In this document: one piece after another, positions 34,550-44,706 of the stretch
Layout: the number at the start of each line of letters is the position of its first letter
How positions within the stretch are numbered: the first letter of the stretch is position 1
Translations under genes and position numbers: made by a program
The notes under the pieces: model-generated
Database searches by the model: none
What the model saw: the letters and a program-made list of their open reading frames with translations, nothing else
What the model was told of the DNA's origin: nothing
Assembly: GCA_016584305.1 (NCBI GenBank)
Contig: JACEEZ010013932.1
Span: 37,561-101,560 of the forward strand
Reading direction: 5' to 3'
DNA from: Chionoecetes opilio
Lineage: Eukaryota > Arthropoda > Malacostraca > Decapoda > Majidae
DNA: 64,000 nt

Positions 34550-34920
34550 TTAGGTTAGGTATACTTTGTGGTTAGTTAGTTGGTTAGGTTGATACTTGTG
34601 GTTAAGGGTTGGTATACTTTGTGGTTAAGGTTAGGTTAGTAGGTATAATTTGTGGTTAAGTTAGGTTAGGTATACTTTGTGGTTAAGGTTAGGTTAGGTA
34701 TACTTTGTGGTTAAGGTTAGGTTAGGTATACTTTGTGGTTAAGGTTAGGTTAGGTTAGGTATACTTTATAGTTAAGGTTAGGTTAGGTTAGGTATACTTT
34801 GTGGTTAAGGTTAGGTTAGGTTAGGTATACTTTGTGGTTAAGGTTAGGTTAGGTTAGGTATACTTTGTGGTTAAGGTTAGGTTAGTATACTTGTGGTTAA
34901 GGTTAGGTTAGGTTAGATTT
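34550..34920 (+). repeat. TTAGG-containing minisatellite
   Basis: About a dozen units of the form 'tactttgtggttaaggttag' plus one to three GTTAG repeats. TTAGG is the arthropod telomere unit, but the interspersed 'tatactttgtggttaa' shows a compound minisatellite, not a telomere. Similar words occur inside the element at 44875-45000. Confidence 0.85.
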
Positions 34921-35629
34921 TTACTTATAGTGACTTGATGATTTTTTTGTGAGCCATAAATCACTTATATTTGCTTCCCCCACCAAAAACCCCGTATTCC
35001 CGCCAGTTCCCCAGGCTTGTTGGCTATAGGGGGAAGAAAAAAAAGATAGGGGTGAAGGACTTCTTCCAAAGTTTTACCAAAAATAGTTGGTGTCTCTGAA
35101 AACGACCGCGAAACTCTCGTCCATTATTACCAAAAGTTGTTTCGTAGTCTATATGAAACCATAGTCGTTTCGTACACTCAGCGCAGAGTTGAACTTGACT
35201 ACTAGAGTAACGAAATGACACCAGGTATGTACGAAAATACTCAAAATCAGTGTACGAAACTAACTACTTTCAATTCAATATACCAAATTAAGAAAGTTTT
35301 TTTGATTAGGCCAAAGGCTTTTGATTCATTTAAACTTCCTGTAATCCCCGTGAGTAGCTTCTATGGACCACTGTGGCCCGCGCCGTACCCGTGGCCGTGG
35401 CGGTACGGGGCTGACGCCGTTATAGTGGACGAGAACTACGCGTTCGCTCTTTAGGTCAGACACACACACTCGGGTGCTAACGCTGCACTCTTAGCCTCTC
35501 TCGCTTTACCATATACACCACACCTGTCACTACACACCTGTACGGCCTCGCAACACACCTGTCGCCTGTGTGTCACCGTAAATAAATGACTTAGAAGGTC
35601 ACGCTTCTTAGGCATTGAGGGTGCATGTT

Positions 35630-35744
35630 TTCTTTTGTAATGTATTTTAACAAATAAAGGGCTATATATGTTCCATACTGTAGGATGTGCCTGAACTAAG
35701 TCAATCAGTAAGCTTTCCATCTCGTCTGTCCAGTCAGCAGGCAT
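35630..35744 (-). pseudogene. MADF-domain exon (Harbinger accessory protein-like)
   Basis: The minus strand encodes MPADWTDEMESLLIDLVQAH and PTVWNIYSPLFVK. Trp, acidic residues, LIxLVxxHPxxW/Y-N is the start of the MADF fold, a Myb/SANT-like DNA-binding domain. PIF/Harbinger transposons usually encode such a protein next to the transposase. The frame becomes unconvincing after FVK, so either a splice donor is nearby or the rest is lost. A degenerate end with GTGTAATAGCCGCTTTA follows near 35967-35985. Confidence 0.5.
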
Positions 35745-35749
35745 GTTGA

Positions 35750-36410
35750 TGTCTTCTTGAGAGTTTTAAAAGAAAAAGATCTTGCAATAAATAATAAAGT
35801 CATCCACTAATTTCGGTCCTTTATAACAGAAAACGTTTTTGCTCACTCAAATGACGAGCAAAAATAGCTTCGAAGTAGTTCCCTTTTTGCTCAACCAAAC
35901 AGGCTTTCATCGAGCAAAATCCTCAAAACTGCTCAGTGAAATCTGCTCACTGAGCAGAATAGTGCCCGTGTAATAGCCGCTTTAGGGTATGCTTTATACA
36001 CCTAAGCCCTGGGCGAAGGGTATGGTAATTTTGACGACCCTTGCAAAAATCGATAAAAACTACATCAGCGTGTAGGGAATGTTGTAGCGCACCCGGCCAT
36101 ATATATTTGACCCCCCAAAATATGTCTGGGGGGGTGGGGGGGGCGGTCCGTAGTTGAAAAATGTGGCGCGAACTACATCGTATGGCTAGATTGGTGTCGC
36201 GCGGCGAGATTTCCCTGGCGAATATCCGCCCGTATACGCTATGGGTTAGAGCGTAATATCGCGTATATCTCGTATATCTCGCATGCGCTCGCATATCTCG
36301 AGTTGCCATGTTGTACTACACACACACCAATTTGTAGCCGCCTGGGCCCGCAGTTTTGGTATGCCTTTAAAAACCCCGCTCTTAAGAGGCCACCCGCAGC
36401 CCACCAGAGA
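35750..36410. other. No gene; repeat-derived sequence
   Basis: 'actgctcagtg' and 'cactgagcag' words form small inverted pairs near 35925-35960. A G run lies at 36127-36145. The segment 'cttaagaggccacccgcagc' (36381) is repeated at 42284 on the other side of the Harbinger element. Confidence 0.45.
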
Positions 36411-36969
36411 AACCTCTTAAAAGTTGATTCACACTGGCGTTTTTTCGGCATTTTTATCTGACGAGAAGTCGGTCTCTTGCGGGCTAGTGCGGAGATTACG
36501 TTCACACACGCAATTCGTTTCGGGAGACAAATCTTCTTCTTCTTCTTCTTCTTGTGACCTTTTCTGCTTTTAGTATCGCTTTATAGGTCGTCTGTCAAGC
36601 TCGTGCTCGAGCTTCTTGTTGTTCCCAAGAGGAAGAAGAACCTCATGGCGACCACTACAAACCGGTTTGTGATTTCTGGAGATCTGTTTTTGACTTTCCC
36701 AGGTAGGAGAGAGGCCAGTCCGTGGTATGACCCGGACGCCAGCCTGTGAGGTAAGAGAGAGGCCAGTCCGTGTTCATAGACCCAGGGCGCCAGACTCTGA
36801 GGGGAAGGAAAGAGGCCAGGTAGGAAAGGCCCGTCCGTGTTTGTGCTACATCACAGCCTCACAAGTATGAGAGAATGGCAGATGTAGAAGGCTGCGCAAT
36901 AACAAGGGAAATAGAAACAAGGCTCGGGTGTGGATAGAGGAGCAAGATCTAAGGAAGTAACCCGAAGGG

Positions 36970-38347
36970 ATGATGAAGACACAGGAGGGAGACGTGCCGG
37001 AGGGCGAGGTGGATGCACATAAGTGTGGAAAGTGTCAAGTAGAGGTGACGGATGATGATGATGCACTTGCATGTGAGGTATGTGATGATTGGATTCACAT
37101 TGAATGTGATAATATACCTGAAGCTGTGTACGAGTTCATGAACGAGAACGAAGCAGGTAAACAGCTGAGTTACAACTGCAGTCGTTGTCAACTGGGAAGG
37201 GTCAAGATACATAATCAGCTTCAAAGAATCAGTGAACAACTGAAAGAAATGATAGGTAAACATCAAGTTTTGGAACATACAGTGGACGAGATGAGAGCCG
37301 ATAGGGTTAAAAGGCAGGACAAGGAGAAGAAGTTTGAAGACCGACTGAGTCACATGGAGGCAAATCAGTCCATTAAATGAAGTAATAGAAAGAAACTCGG
37401 AAGGCACCCATAGCCTGATGAATAGGCTCGGAACCTTGGAAGCAAAAATGATAAGCCTCGAGGATAAGATAGAGTCACATATCAAGGATAATGTAATGGA
37501 AGTTCGGGAGAATATTGCTGAACTGAAAACCAAGGTACAAGATGAAATGAAAGAACATGTTAGTTCATCATATAAGGATGTTCTATTGGCTGAGGCAAGG
37601 AAAGTTTATGAGAACATTAAGAATGACACAAGCAAACAAACAAGTGGGGATGAAGTGATTCAGCAAACAACTCAACAGATCCAGAGCAGACTAGATCGAA
37701 AGGACAATATAATTATGTATGACGTACAGGAGGAGATTCTGACGGGTATGAACTTGCAAATCAGAAAGGAAAAAGAAAAGCATGACAGAATGGTGTTTAT
37801 TGAAATATGTAATGAGATTGGGTTGACCTGTTATGATAGTGATCTAATCCACATAAATAGAATTGGAAGATACAATGGACTGGTTGATGACAAAGGTGAG
37901 GCAATAAGAGCCAGGCCCCTACTTGTGAAAGTAAACAGTGGATTGAAAGAAAGGATCATGAGAAATGGATTTAGGTTAAAGCAAGCAAAGAAAGTGGTGT
38001 ACAAACACGTTAGGGTGGCACACGACATGTCAAAGGAGGAGCATCACAATGACAAGACACTGAGGGAGGAAGCAAAAGCCAAAAATGAAGCTGAAAAGAA
38101 CACAGAAAATTTTTACATAATCAGGGGAAATCCTTGGGAGCGACGAATACTAAGAGTGAAGAGGAGAGAGGTGAACCCGGAGCCAATAACAGCACCGAGG
38201 AATGTGGCAGAAGGAGGGGCCGCACAGCCCAACAGAACTAGCCGGAAATCAAAATCACTTGAGACGAGGACAGACAAAAGACACCACCCAGGCGAGAGAA
38301 TACATGAAGTTTGGATGTATAAATGTGAGGGGTTGGGGTGTTGGTAA
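36970..38347 (+). pseudogene. LINE ORF1: PHD-like zinc finger and coiled coil
   Basis: The frame opens at 36970. Near the start is a Cys-rich finger: CGKCQVEVTDDDDALACEVC, then DDWIHIECDNI and CSRCQL, i.e. C-x2-C...C-x2-C...H-x2-C...C-x2-C, a PHD-type spacing. A long heptad-rich segment follows (RISEQLKEMIGKHQVLEHTV; NRLGTLEAKMISLEDKIESH), interrupted by one frameshift near 37375-37415. The second half contains an RRM-like NIIMYDVQEE...INRIGRYNG...RPLLVKVNS block, known from ORF1 of several LINE clades, and a basic tail. ORF1 proteins bind RNA and chaperone the retrotransposition particle. Confidence 0.75.
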
Positions 38348-41300
38348 ATATGAGGATGTATGCAAGGAATTGAGTGAATGGAAATTCGAACTAGTTGGTG
38401 TGACTGAAACCCATTTAAGAGACAATGTACGAATGCATGATAGTGAGTATGAGATGATTGGAAAGGACGAAAGAAACAAGAGAAACTAGGAGGAGGGGTT
38501 GCCTTCTTTCATAGAAAGGAAGGAAACCTTAAAGTAGATGAGATAGACGTGGGTAATAGTGCTATGAGTGAGGATGTTCTGGCTGCTAGAGTAGAATGTT
38601 TGGGTCAGAACGACAAGGAAAAAAGTTTATAGTGATTGTGGTATACATGACGGTTGAGGGTGATAGAGCAGGGAGAGAGAATAGAAAGAAGTACAACATT
38701 ATAAAGAAGATTTTTAGAGACCATGCCGGAGAGAGTGTGATGGTTATGGGTGATATGAATGCACATCTGGGTATGCTAGGAGAGCAAATAAATAAAAATG
38801 GAGAAATGCTTGCTGAATTTATAGATGAGTTAGAGTTAGAAAACCTGAATGAGACTGTGGCAGAGGGTCGAGTGACGTGGAATGCAAGAAACCAAGAGAG
38901 TGCAATTGATTATGTGTTGGTGAATGGCAAAATGCGAGAGAGTGTTGCTCGAATGTGGATAGATGAAGAGGGAAAAATTGATATTGTGTCTGATCATAAT
39001 ATGCTTGTAGTGGACTGTATGAAGTGGAATAAAAGTGAGCCAAAAGTAAGGACGGTGAAGAACAAATGGAGGTTGAGAGATGCAAAATGGGAAGATTTTC
39101 AAGTGTGTCTGAGTGAGATGTGGGACAGAGAAAGGTACAGGAGGTGAATGAGCTAAATGAGAGACTAACGGAAAATGTGAGGAGCGCTGCACTTAAAAAA
39201 ATAGGGTTTATTAGAACAATGGAAGAAGAGAGTAAATAAACCATGGTGGAATGAGGATATTAGAGAGGCAAGGAAGGAACGAAAAAGGTTAAACAGGAAA
39301 TGTAGAGGGTTAAAGAAAAGGAGGCAATGAAAGTGAAGAAGCGGAGGATGATACCAGAATGCATGGACAGAATATGTGAAACAGCAGCGGACTAACAAAA
39401 CGAAAGATAAGAGATGCGAAAGTTATGTGTGACAGGAGTAAGATCCGATCCCTAAAAGAGAAAGGACTTGCAGGTGGGCGTGAGTGGTACAGATTCATGA
39501 GAGGGGAAAAGATGGCTGGGAATGAAGATGTGAAAGCATTGAAAGTAAATGCTGAATGTGTAACAGATGAGACAAAAATCAAAGAGGTTATAAAAAAACT
39601 TTTGGGAAGACATAGGAGGCGTGGGTGAAATCTTTGACGTTAAGACCAGAATGTATAACGTTGGAAAGAAAAAGATGCGGAAGAGTTGAATGAATGGATT
39701 AGCAGGGATGAAGTAGAGAAGTGTGTAAGGAGGCAAAAGAATGAAAAAGCAGCAGGCCCGATGAAATACCATATGAGATGTACAAGAATGGGGGTGAGGT
39801 GGTGATGACAGGATGACTGACCTATTTAACCGTGTGTGGGAAGAAGAAAGGGTTGCCTAGAAAATGGAATGAATGTAGAGTAACCCTATTGCATAAAGGA
39901 GGATACAAGAGTAAGAATGAATTGAAGAACTATAGACCAATAGCCCTAATGAATACAGTAGGTAAAGTTTTTAGTGCAGTGTTGAAGGAAAGGTTGTGTA
40001 AATGGTTGGAGAGAGCTATGGTGTTAGGTGAGGAGCAAAATGGTTTTCGAGTGGATAGGAGGGCAGAGGACAACATGTTTGTGGTGAATGAAATAATTGA
40101 AAAGAAGGAAAGGGAGGGAAAGACACTGTACCTTGGGTTCCTAGACATTGAGAAAGCCTATGATAGAGTAAACAGAGAAATGTAATGCAAGGTTTTGGAA
40201 AAGGTTGGGTTGAGCCAAAGATAGTGAACATAGTGAGAAGCATGTATGAAGACACTAGAGCAAAATATAGGCTAGGTAGTATAGAAACAGAATGGGTGAG
40301 GAGTGAGAGAGGTGTTAGGCAAGGATGCACTCTGTCCCCAACCTTGTTTAGTTTGTATACTGAGGAACTGGCAGTAAGGATGAGAAGAATGGATGCAGGA
40401 GTGGAGAGTAGGAAATGACAAAATAAGCTTGTTAATGTATGCAGATGATATGGTAGTTATGAGTGAGTCGGCCGAGGAACTCCAGAGCCTGTTAGAATGT
40501 GGTGAATGAGTATGGGAGAGACTTTGGAGTAAAATTTAGCCGTGAGAAAAGTAAGGTGATGATAGTAAATATAACAGAGGATGACAGAAACGCTACATGG
40601 AGACTGGGAGAAAATGAATTAGAACAAACTAGTGAATACAAGTACCTAGGGATGTGCATTAGTTCCAATGGATGTGGAAAAGCAAAGGCTGAAAAGATCA
40701 GCCAGGCCAATCAGTGGGTTGGTCGACTGGGAGTGTGGCAAGGATGAGGGCAAGCAAGTATGATGTGTTGAGGGAAGTGTGGAAAAGTGTGGCTGTCCCA
40801 AGCATTATGTGATGGTATGGAGGTGATTGCATGGAATGAGAGTGAAATAGAGATATGGAAGTGGGACAAAATAAAGTAGCAAGAATGGCACTGAATGCAC
40901 CCAGATATGCAGCGACTGAAGGTTTAAGAGGTGACATGGGATGGAGTACATTTAGGGAGAGACATTCGAAAGCAACACTCAGGTATAAGATCAGACTGGA
41001 ACGAATGGAGGACACAAGATTGGCACGAAAAGTTTATTTGTGGAGTGAATGTAGTAGTAAATGGGGGAAGCGATGCCAAAAATGGTAGAAAGAAGTGGAT
41101 TGCGATTTTGGTGGATGTATCAACTGATAGATGGAAGACCGAATGTAATTGAATGGAAGATGTTGAATGGTGATGAAGAAGGCCTTGAGTGGGATGTGAG
41201 AAAGTGGAAAACTGAGATCGATAGAGTAGTGAAGTATGTGGGGCTGAGTAAGTGGAAAATGAGATGGAGCAAAAGAAAACACTAGAATGGTATAAGGAGA

Positions 41301-41627
41301 AAGAGGCACCAGCGTATGAAAGTGTGTATGATGGACCCGGGGTGGCGACCTTCTCTTCCAAGCCAGAACACAGTGCTTAGATGTCAATGCAAGAACTATA
41401 GATGGTCCGAGTCAGGCAGCAAAGTGTGCCAGATGTGTGACATGGGTGAGGATGAAACAGTGGAACATGTGATACTAGAATGTGAGAAGTATAGCGGGGA
41501 GAGAATGGAAATGATGCGGGTGGTTTTGACTGAAATGGGAGGTGACATGAACGAGGTGGTTGAAAGGACAGGAAGAGAATGGATGTTATTACTGCTGGGA
41601 CTGTGTGGTGAGACAAGTGGACGATGA
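38202..41627 (+). pseudogene. LINE ORF2: APE endonuclease, reverse transcriptase, C-terminal zinc knuckle
   Basis: It overlaps the end of ORF1. The endonuclease begins KFGCINVRGWGVGK (38308) and continues with VTETHLRDN, GDMNAHLG (38752), NQESAIDYVLVNG and SDHNMLVVD (38992), the Asp/His catalytic signatures of AP-type nucleases. The reverse transcriptase has LHKGGYKSKNELKNYRPIAL, LGEEQNGFR, LGFLDIEKAYDRVNRE (motif A, about 40130) and MYADDMVV (motif C, 40438-40450). The C-terminus has CQMCDMGEDETVEHVILECE, a C-x2-C-x8-H-x4-C knuckle. At least seven frameshifts (near 38485, 39140, 39620, 40185, 40420, 40750 and 41050) make it inactive as read. Confidence 0.8.
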
Positions 41628-41832
41628 TTGAGACAGTGAAAAGTTTTTGGAAGAATGTGGTATATGAGAAATAGACAATAGACTCTACAGCCCTAAAACA
41701 AGAACAAGAACAAGACTACAGGAGCAGCCGGTTTAAAGGCCTGGCCTAGGAAGAAAAGGCCACCTGTAACATCAAGATCAAGATCAAGATCCCGCGTCCC
41801 CGCCATCAACAAGTAGTGTACATTCTTCAACC

Positions 41833-42030
41833 ATGAATCGTTGCACCCGTATCCGATGTACTCTCATTGCTGCTGCACTAGCCCTAGCGTTGGATGATGA
41901 GGAGCCATCACGCGTCTGGACTCGTCCATGGATAGCCAGAAGGCGAAAATTTTCGGTATTATATGTATCGCCATTGGCATGGGAAATTTGGATTCAAATT
42001 AAGGATGAAAAGATCTGCACGATGATGTAA
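41833..42030 (+). pseudogene. N-terminal exon of a PIF/Harbinger-type transposase (tentative)
   Basis: ATG at 41833. The frame contains DDEEPSRVWTRPWIARRRKF. RRxWxRPW-x-x-RR close to the start is typical of HARBI1-like transposases, just before the 'x-L-x-E-L' helix. Here the expected helix does not follow and the right terminal repeat starts about 200 bp on. This fits an internal deletion of the enclosing element (36421-42285), with the LINE sitting in its 5' leader. Confidence 0.4.
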
Positions 42031-42307
42031 GTTAAATTTGTTAGTTTTTAGTGCCCAATACCGAAATCATACCAATAATTGGGGTAATTTGGGAGAGGGT
42101 GGTGCTGGCTTCTGCGTTTATTTGAATTTGGCGCGCGAAATTCTCGTCAAGTCGGTAGATAAAGACCGAGCGATCGGTGATTTTTTTTGAAAACTTATTG
42201 CGATCATGACACCAGCCCCAGCCCCAGACCCAGACCCCTTCTCGTCAGATAAAAATGACGAAAAAACGCTAGTGTGAATCAGCCTTAAGAGTCCACCCGC
42301 AGCCCAT

Positions 42308-42440
42308 GGGTTAAAGCTCCCTATTGACTCCGCACTACCGACATCCACCTTTCATCCCCATCCATAACACTGTCTAGTCTCCTTTTAAAGCTCTGACTCT
42401 GCACTACCACTACCTTCCCATCCATAACTTTCTCGACCTC
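42308..42440 (-). repeat. Minisatellite resumes after the 8.5-kb insertion
   Basis: 'agctccctattgactccgca' through 'cataacactgtctag' continues the 74-bp array interrupted at 33769. Confidence 0.85.
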
Positions 42441-42449
42441 TTGCACATA

Positions 42450-42985
42450 TCCGCCATAGTTTTTTTTAGTTACTTGACAAAACGTTTTGATTTAAAAAAA
42501 AAATCAAGGCCTTGCAAAATCTGCAATATTTTTGAGAAATAGATTTGCTTGAAAATTAGTTCCTAGCAGTTTTCGGGCATGCTGAACACGAATCAGAAGT
42601 CAGTTTTCAGTTACAATGAATTGAAGTCCCTATTTCAGCCAATTCACAATGACATGATATTTCCAGATATTCCTTAAAATCACAAATTAGACAAAACTTA
42701 CTACAAGACATAAAAATATGATAGGCATTGCTAAATTAATCATTACTTCAATACAACGATCAGTATTAGTATTAGTATTATTAATCCCTATTTGAGCCAC
42801 CCATGTCAAATGTCCATGAATCCAAAAACCAAAAACCATGTTATGTCAAAGTACTTATCTTACCTAGGAATACTAAGTAATCCTGTAGGACTTTAATGCC
42901 CTCCTATGACTCCTGTAGGATGCGTGAAGGAGCGAAGAGGCCCGTGAAGGACTCTGAAGGATTGTATATAAAGCGAAGGATACTT
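42450..42985. repeat. Dispersed repeat, copy 1 (empty-site reference for the Helitron)
   Basis: Matches 51770-52176 plus 52860-53175: 'tagttattgacaaaacg', 'gcatgctgaacacgaatc', 'gatatttccagatattcc', 'actacaagacataaaaatat' and 'gaggcccgtgaagg'. The second copy carries a Helitron between 'ccagata' and 'ttctatata'; this copy is uninterrupted. Confidence 0.75.
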
Positions 42986-42989
42986 AAAA

Positions 42990-43392
42990 AAAATAGTTCT
43001 TCCTCCTCCTTTCCTTGTCCCACCTCCTTCCTTCTCCTCCCCCTCCCCCCTCCTCCTCGTCCCTCCTTCCCCTCCCCCCCCCAAGTTAAGACATCCCTGT
43101 TGCACTTATCTGCCAGTTTTTTTAGTTATTGACAAAAACGAATTTTCAAAGAAAATAAAAAAAGTTCTTCCTCCCATTTCCTCTCCTCCTCTCCTCCCTT
43201 CCTTGTCCCACCTCCTTCCTTTATCATATATTTCCACTTTCTCGTGATTTGCTCTTTCTTCACAGAGACGAAAACCTCATTGACAAGACATGGTTCATTT
43301 CAAGGATAATATTAAGATCCTTCATGTTGACCTCAATGACTTCAATCTACATGTAACAAACAGAAGAAAACACAAAATCAATATAACTGTAA
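42990..43392. other. Pyrimidine-rich spacer, no gene
   Basis: Two stretches of TCCTCC/CCTTCC-type sequence (42997-43085 and 43165-43225). No recognisable gene. Confidence 0.5.
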
Positions 43393-43735
43393 GGTTTTTT
43401 TTAACGAGGTGAAAAATCCTGCCCCCTTGCTGCTTACTGACTGATATTTGATGCCAGGAGAAGGGAATACTATGCTTCTTCTAAATTACAGTTGTATTTT
43501 ATCATAGTTAACCATATTATCAGGTAAACACAGGCATCAATTTAAGCACGAAACCTTAAGATAGAATGGATATATGCCAGAAGAGAATACTATGCTTCTT
43601 CTAAATTACAGTTGTATTTTATCATAGTTAACCATAGTATCAGGTAAACATAGGCATCATTTTAAGCACGAACCTTATGATAGAATGGAATTTTCGCCTC
43701 GTTGAAAAAAACAGACTATACTGATACGACAGACT
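43393..43735 (+). repeat. Dispersed repeat with an internal 118-bp tandem duplication
   Basis: Same family as 27737-27925. The segment 'actatgcttcttctaaatta' to 'ttaagatagaatgg' occurs twice (43465-43570 and 43585-43690). Confidence 0.75.
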
Positions 43736-43777
43736 ATGGGACCAGACAAAAGATGGACGAATAGGTGGAGGACTACG

Positions 43778-43950
43778 TGAGGCGCTTATTTCAGAAAGTC
43801 GATAAGCGCCATCAATAAAAAACTAAGAAAATGGCTTCAAAATGTTTCAATGTTCAAAAGATATGACATTTTGAACATTGAAACAGTTTGAAGCCATTTT
43901 CTTAGTTTTTTATTGATGGCGCTTATCGACTTTCTGAAATAAGCGCCTCA
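43778..43950. repeat. Near-perfect 80-bp-arm hairpin
   Basis: From TGAGGCGCTTATTTCAG (43778) to CTGAAATAAGCGCCTCA (ending 43950). The arms are about 80 bp with at most two differences and a loop of about 9 bases (GATATGACA) near 43860. It is probably a snap-back MITE. As RNA it would form a long dsRNA hairpin. The target duplication is not clear. Confidence 0.9.
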
Positions 43951-44706
43951 TATACAATTCTACTAAACCGTAGGTAAACGTATGCTCGACAGACCTGAAA
44001 GTTCATCAGCAGGGAATGGGTACTTGTAGCTGGCTAACCTGTAGAGCATCAAAGGGAAGGGTTTCATGCCAGCTGCGACCTTTGACCTTTCTCTACCATA
44101 TGACCTTCAATACCTGGTTGTTCTTTGCCCTGTTAATTATGGAAAAAAAACATGCCTCATTTTTCTTGCCAATGGTAATGCATATATAGGTTCTCTACAT
44201 AATACTAAGATAGTTCTTCATATACCCCATAGGCTAGGTCATACCGGAGATAGTGGGAAGCGTATCACCAGCCGTCTAACCTCATGAAAATTGTGGGAAA
44301 AGTTGACATTAACGCCTTCCTGCCCAGATCTTTCCTTTGCTATATAAAATTGTCTGTTGTTAACCATAAAATTACGAAAAGTAACTTAATATACCAAATG
44401 AGTTAGTGGACAAGGATACTAAGCAGGTCATAGCTATAAATTATTGCTTATAGTCACTAAAAATCGTCTAATGGTACCCAAACAGAGCTGGGCACTAAAT
44501 ACATTGAATGTATTTAAATACTAAATACTAAATACATGGGAGAAATGTATTTAAATACTAAATACTAAATACATTTTACGAATGTATTTAAATACTAAAT
44601 ACTAAATACATCAATTGTATTTAAATACATTTGTAAATACATTTTAAATACACACAAATTTTAACATGTCCGAAAAAAATGAATTTCCTTAGGATTTTGA
44701 GTTTCC

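Larger units (their letters stand above)
36535..41797 (+). mobile_element. LINE (non-LTR retrotransposon) with PHD-finger ORF1
   Basis: About 5 kb with two overlapping reading frames. The leader (36700-36840) repeats 'gagaggccagtccgtg'. The 3' end is not poly(A) but a short hexamer tail (AAGATC units, 41771-41795) after a non-coding stretch. The 5' border is uncertain; it could lie in the TTC run at 36532-36550. Endonuclease, reverse transcriptase and a CCHC-like C-terminus are present in that order. Microsatellite tail and PHD ORF1 suggest the CR1/L2/Jockey side of the LINE tree, clade unresolved. Confidence 0.85.
36421..42285 (+). mobile_element. PIF/Harbinger element split by a LINE
   Basis: TAA occurs on both sides (36418-36420 and 42286-42288). 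The terminal inverted repeats are about 48 bp: the left starts AAGTTGATTCACACTGGCG, the right read inward starts AGGCTGATTCACACTAGCG, and both continue through 'cattttatct'-like sequence to GACGAGAAG. Between them are the LINE (about 36535-41797) and a short transposase-like exon (41833-42030). Without the LINE the element is only about 0.6 kb, so it is an internal-deletion derivative. Confidence 0.75.
33766..42311. mobile_element. 8.5-kb block inserted at a TTAA in the minisatellite
   Basis: The minisatellite reads 'ctccttTTAA' at 33769, followed by CCCTTAAAGTAATC. The other side ends ...GCAGCCCATGGG, then TTAA (42308-42311) and 'agctccctattgactccgc', the exact continuation of the 74-bp unit. 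TTAA duplication and CCC...GGG ends suggest a piggyBac-type event, although no piggyBac transposase was found. The block is composite and contains the PRPI-like exon, TTAGG array, MADF exon and Harbinger/LINE complex. Confidence 0.6.

Noticed and set aside
34550..34920. Chromosome end or true interstitial telomere
   Set aside because: TTAGG occurs only one to three times per unit with other sequence between, so it is a compound minisatellite.
36851..37533. Long minus-strand frames across the LINE (also 38819-39772 and 40924-41387)
   Set aside because: Antisense shadows of the purine-rich LINE coding strand.
43778..43950. Bacterial-style terminator
   Set aside because: Eukaryotic context. 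The 80-bp arms and surrounding repeats fit a foldback element.
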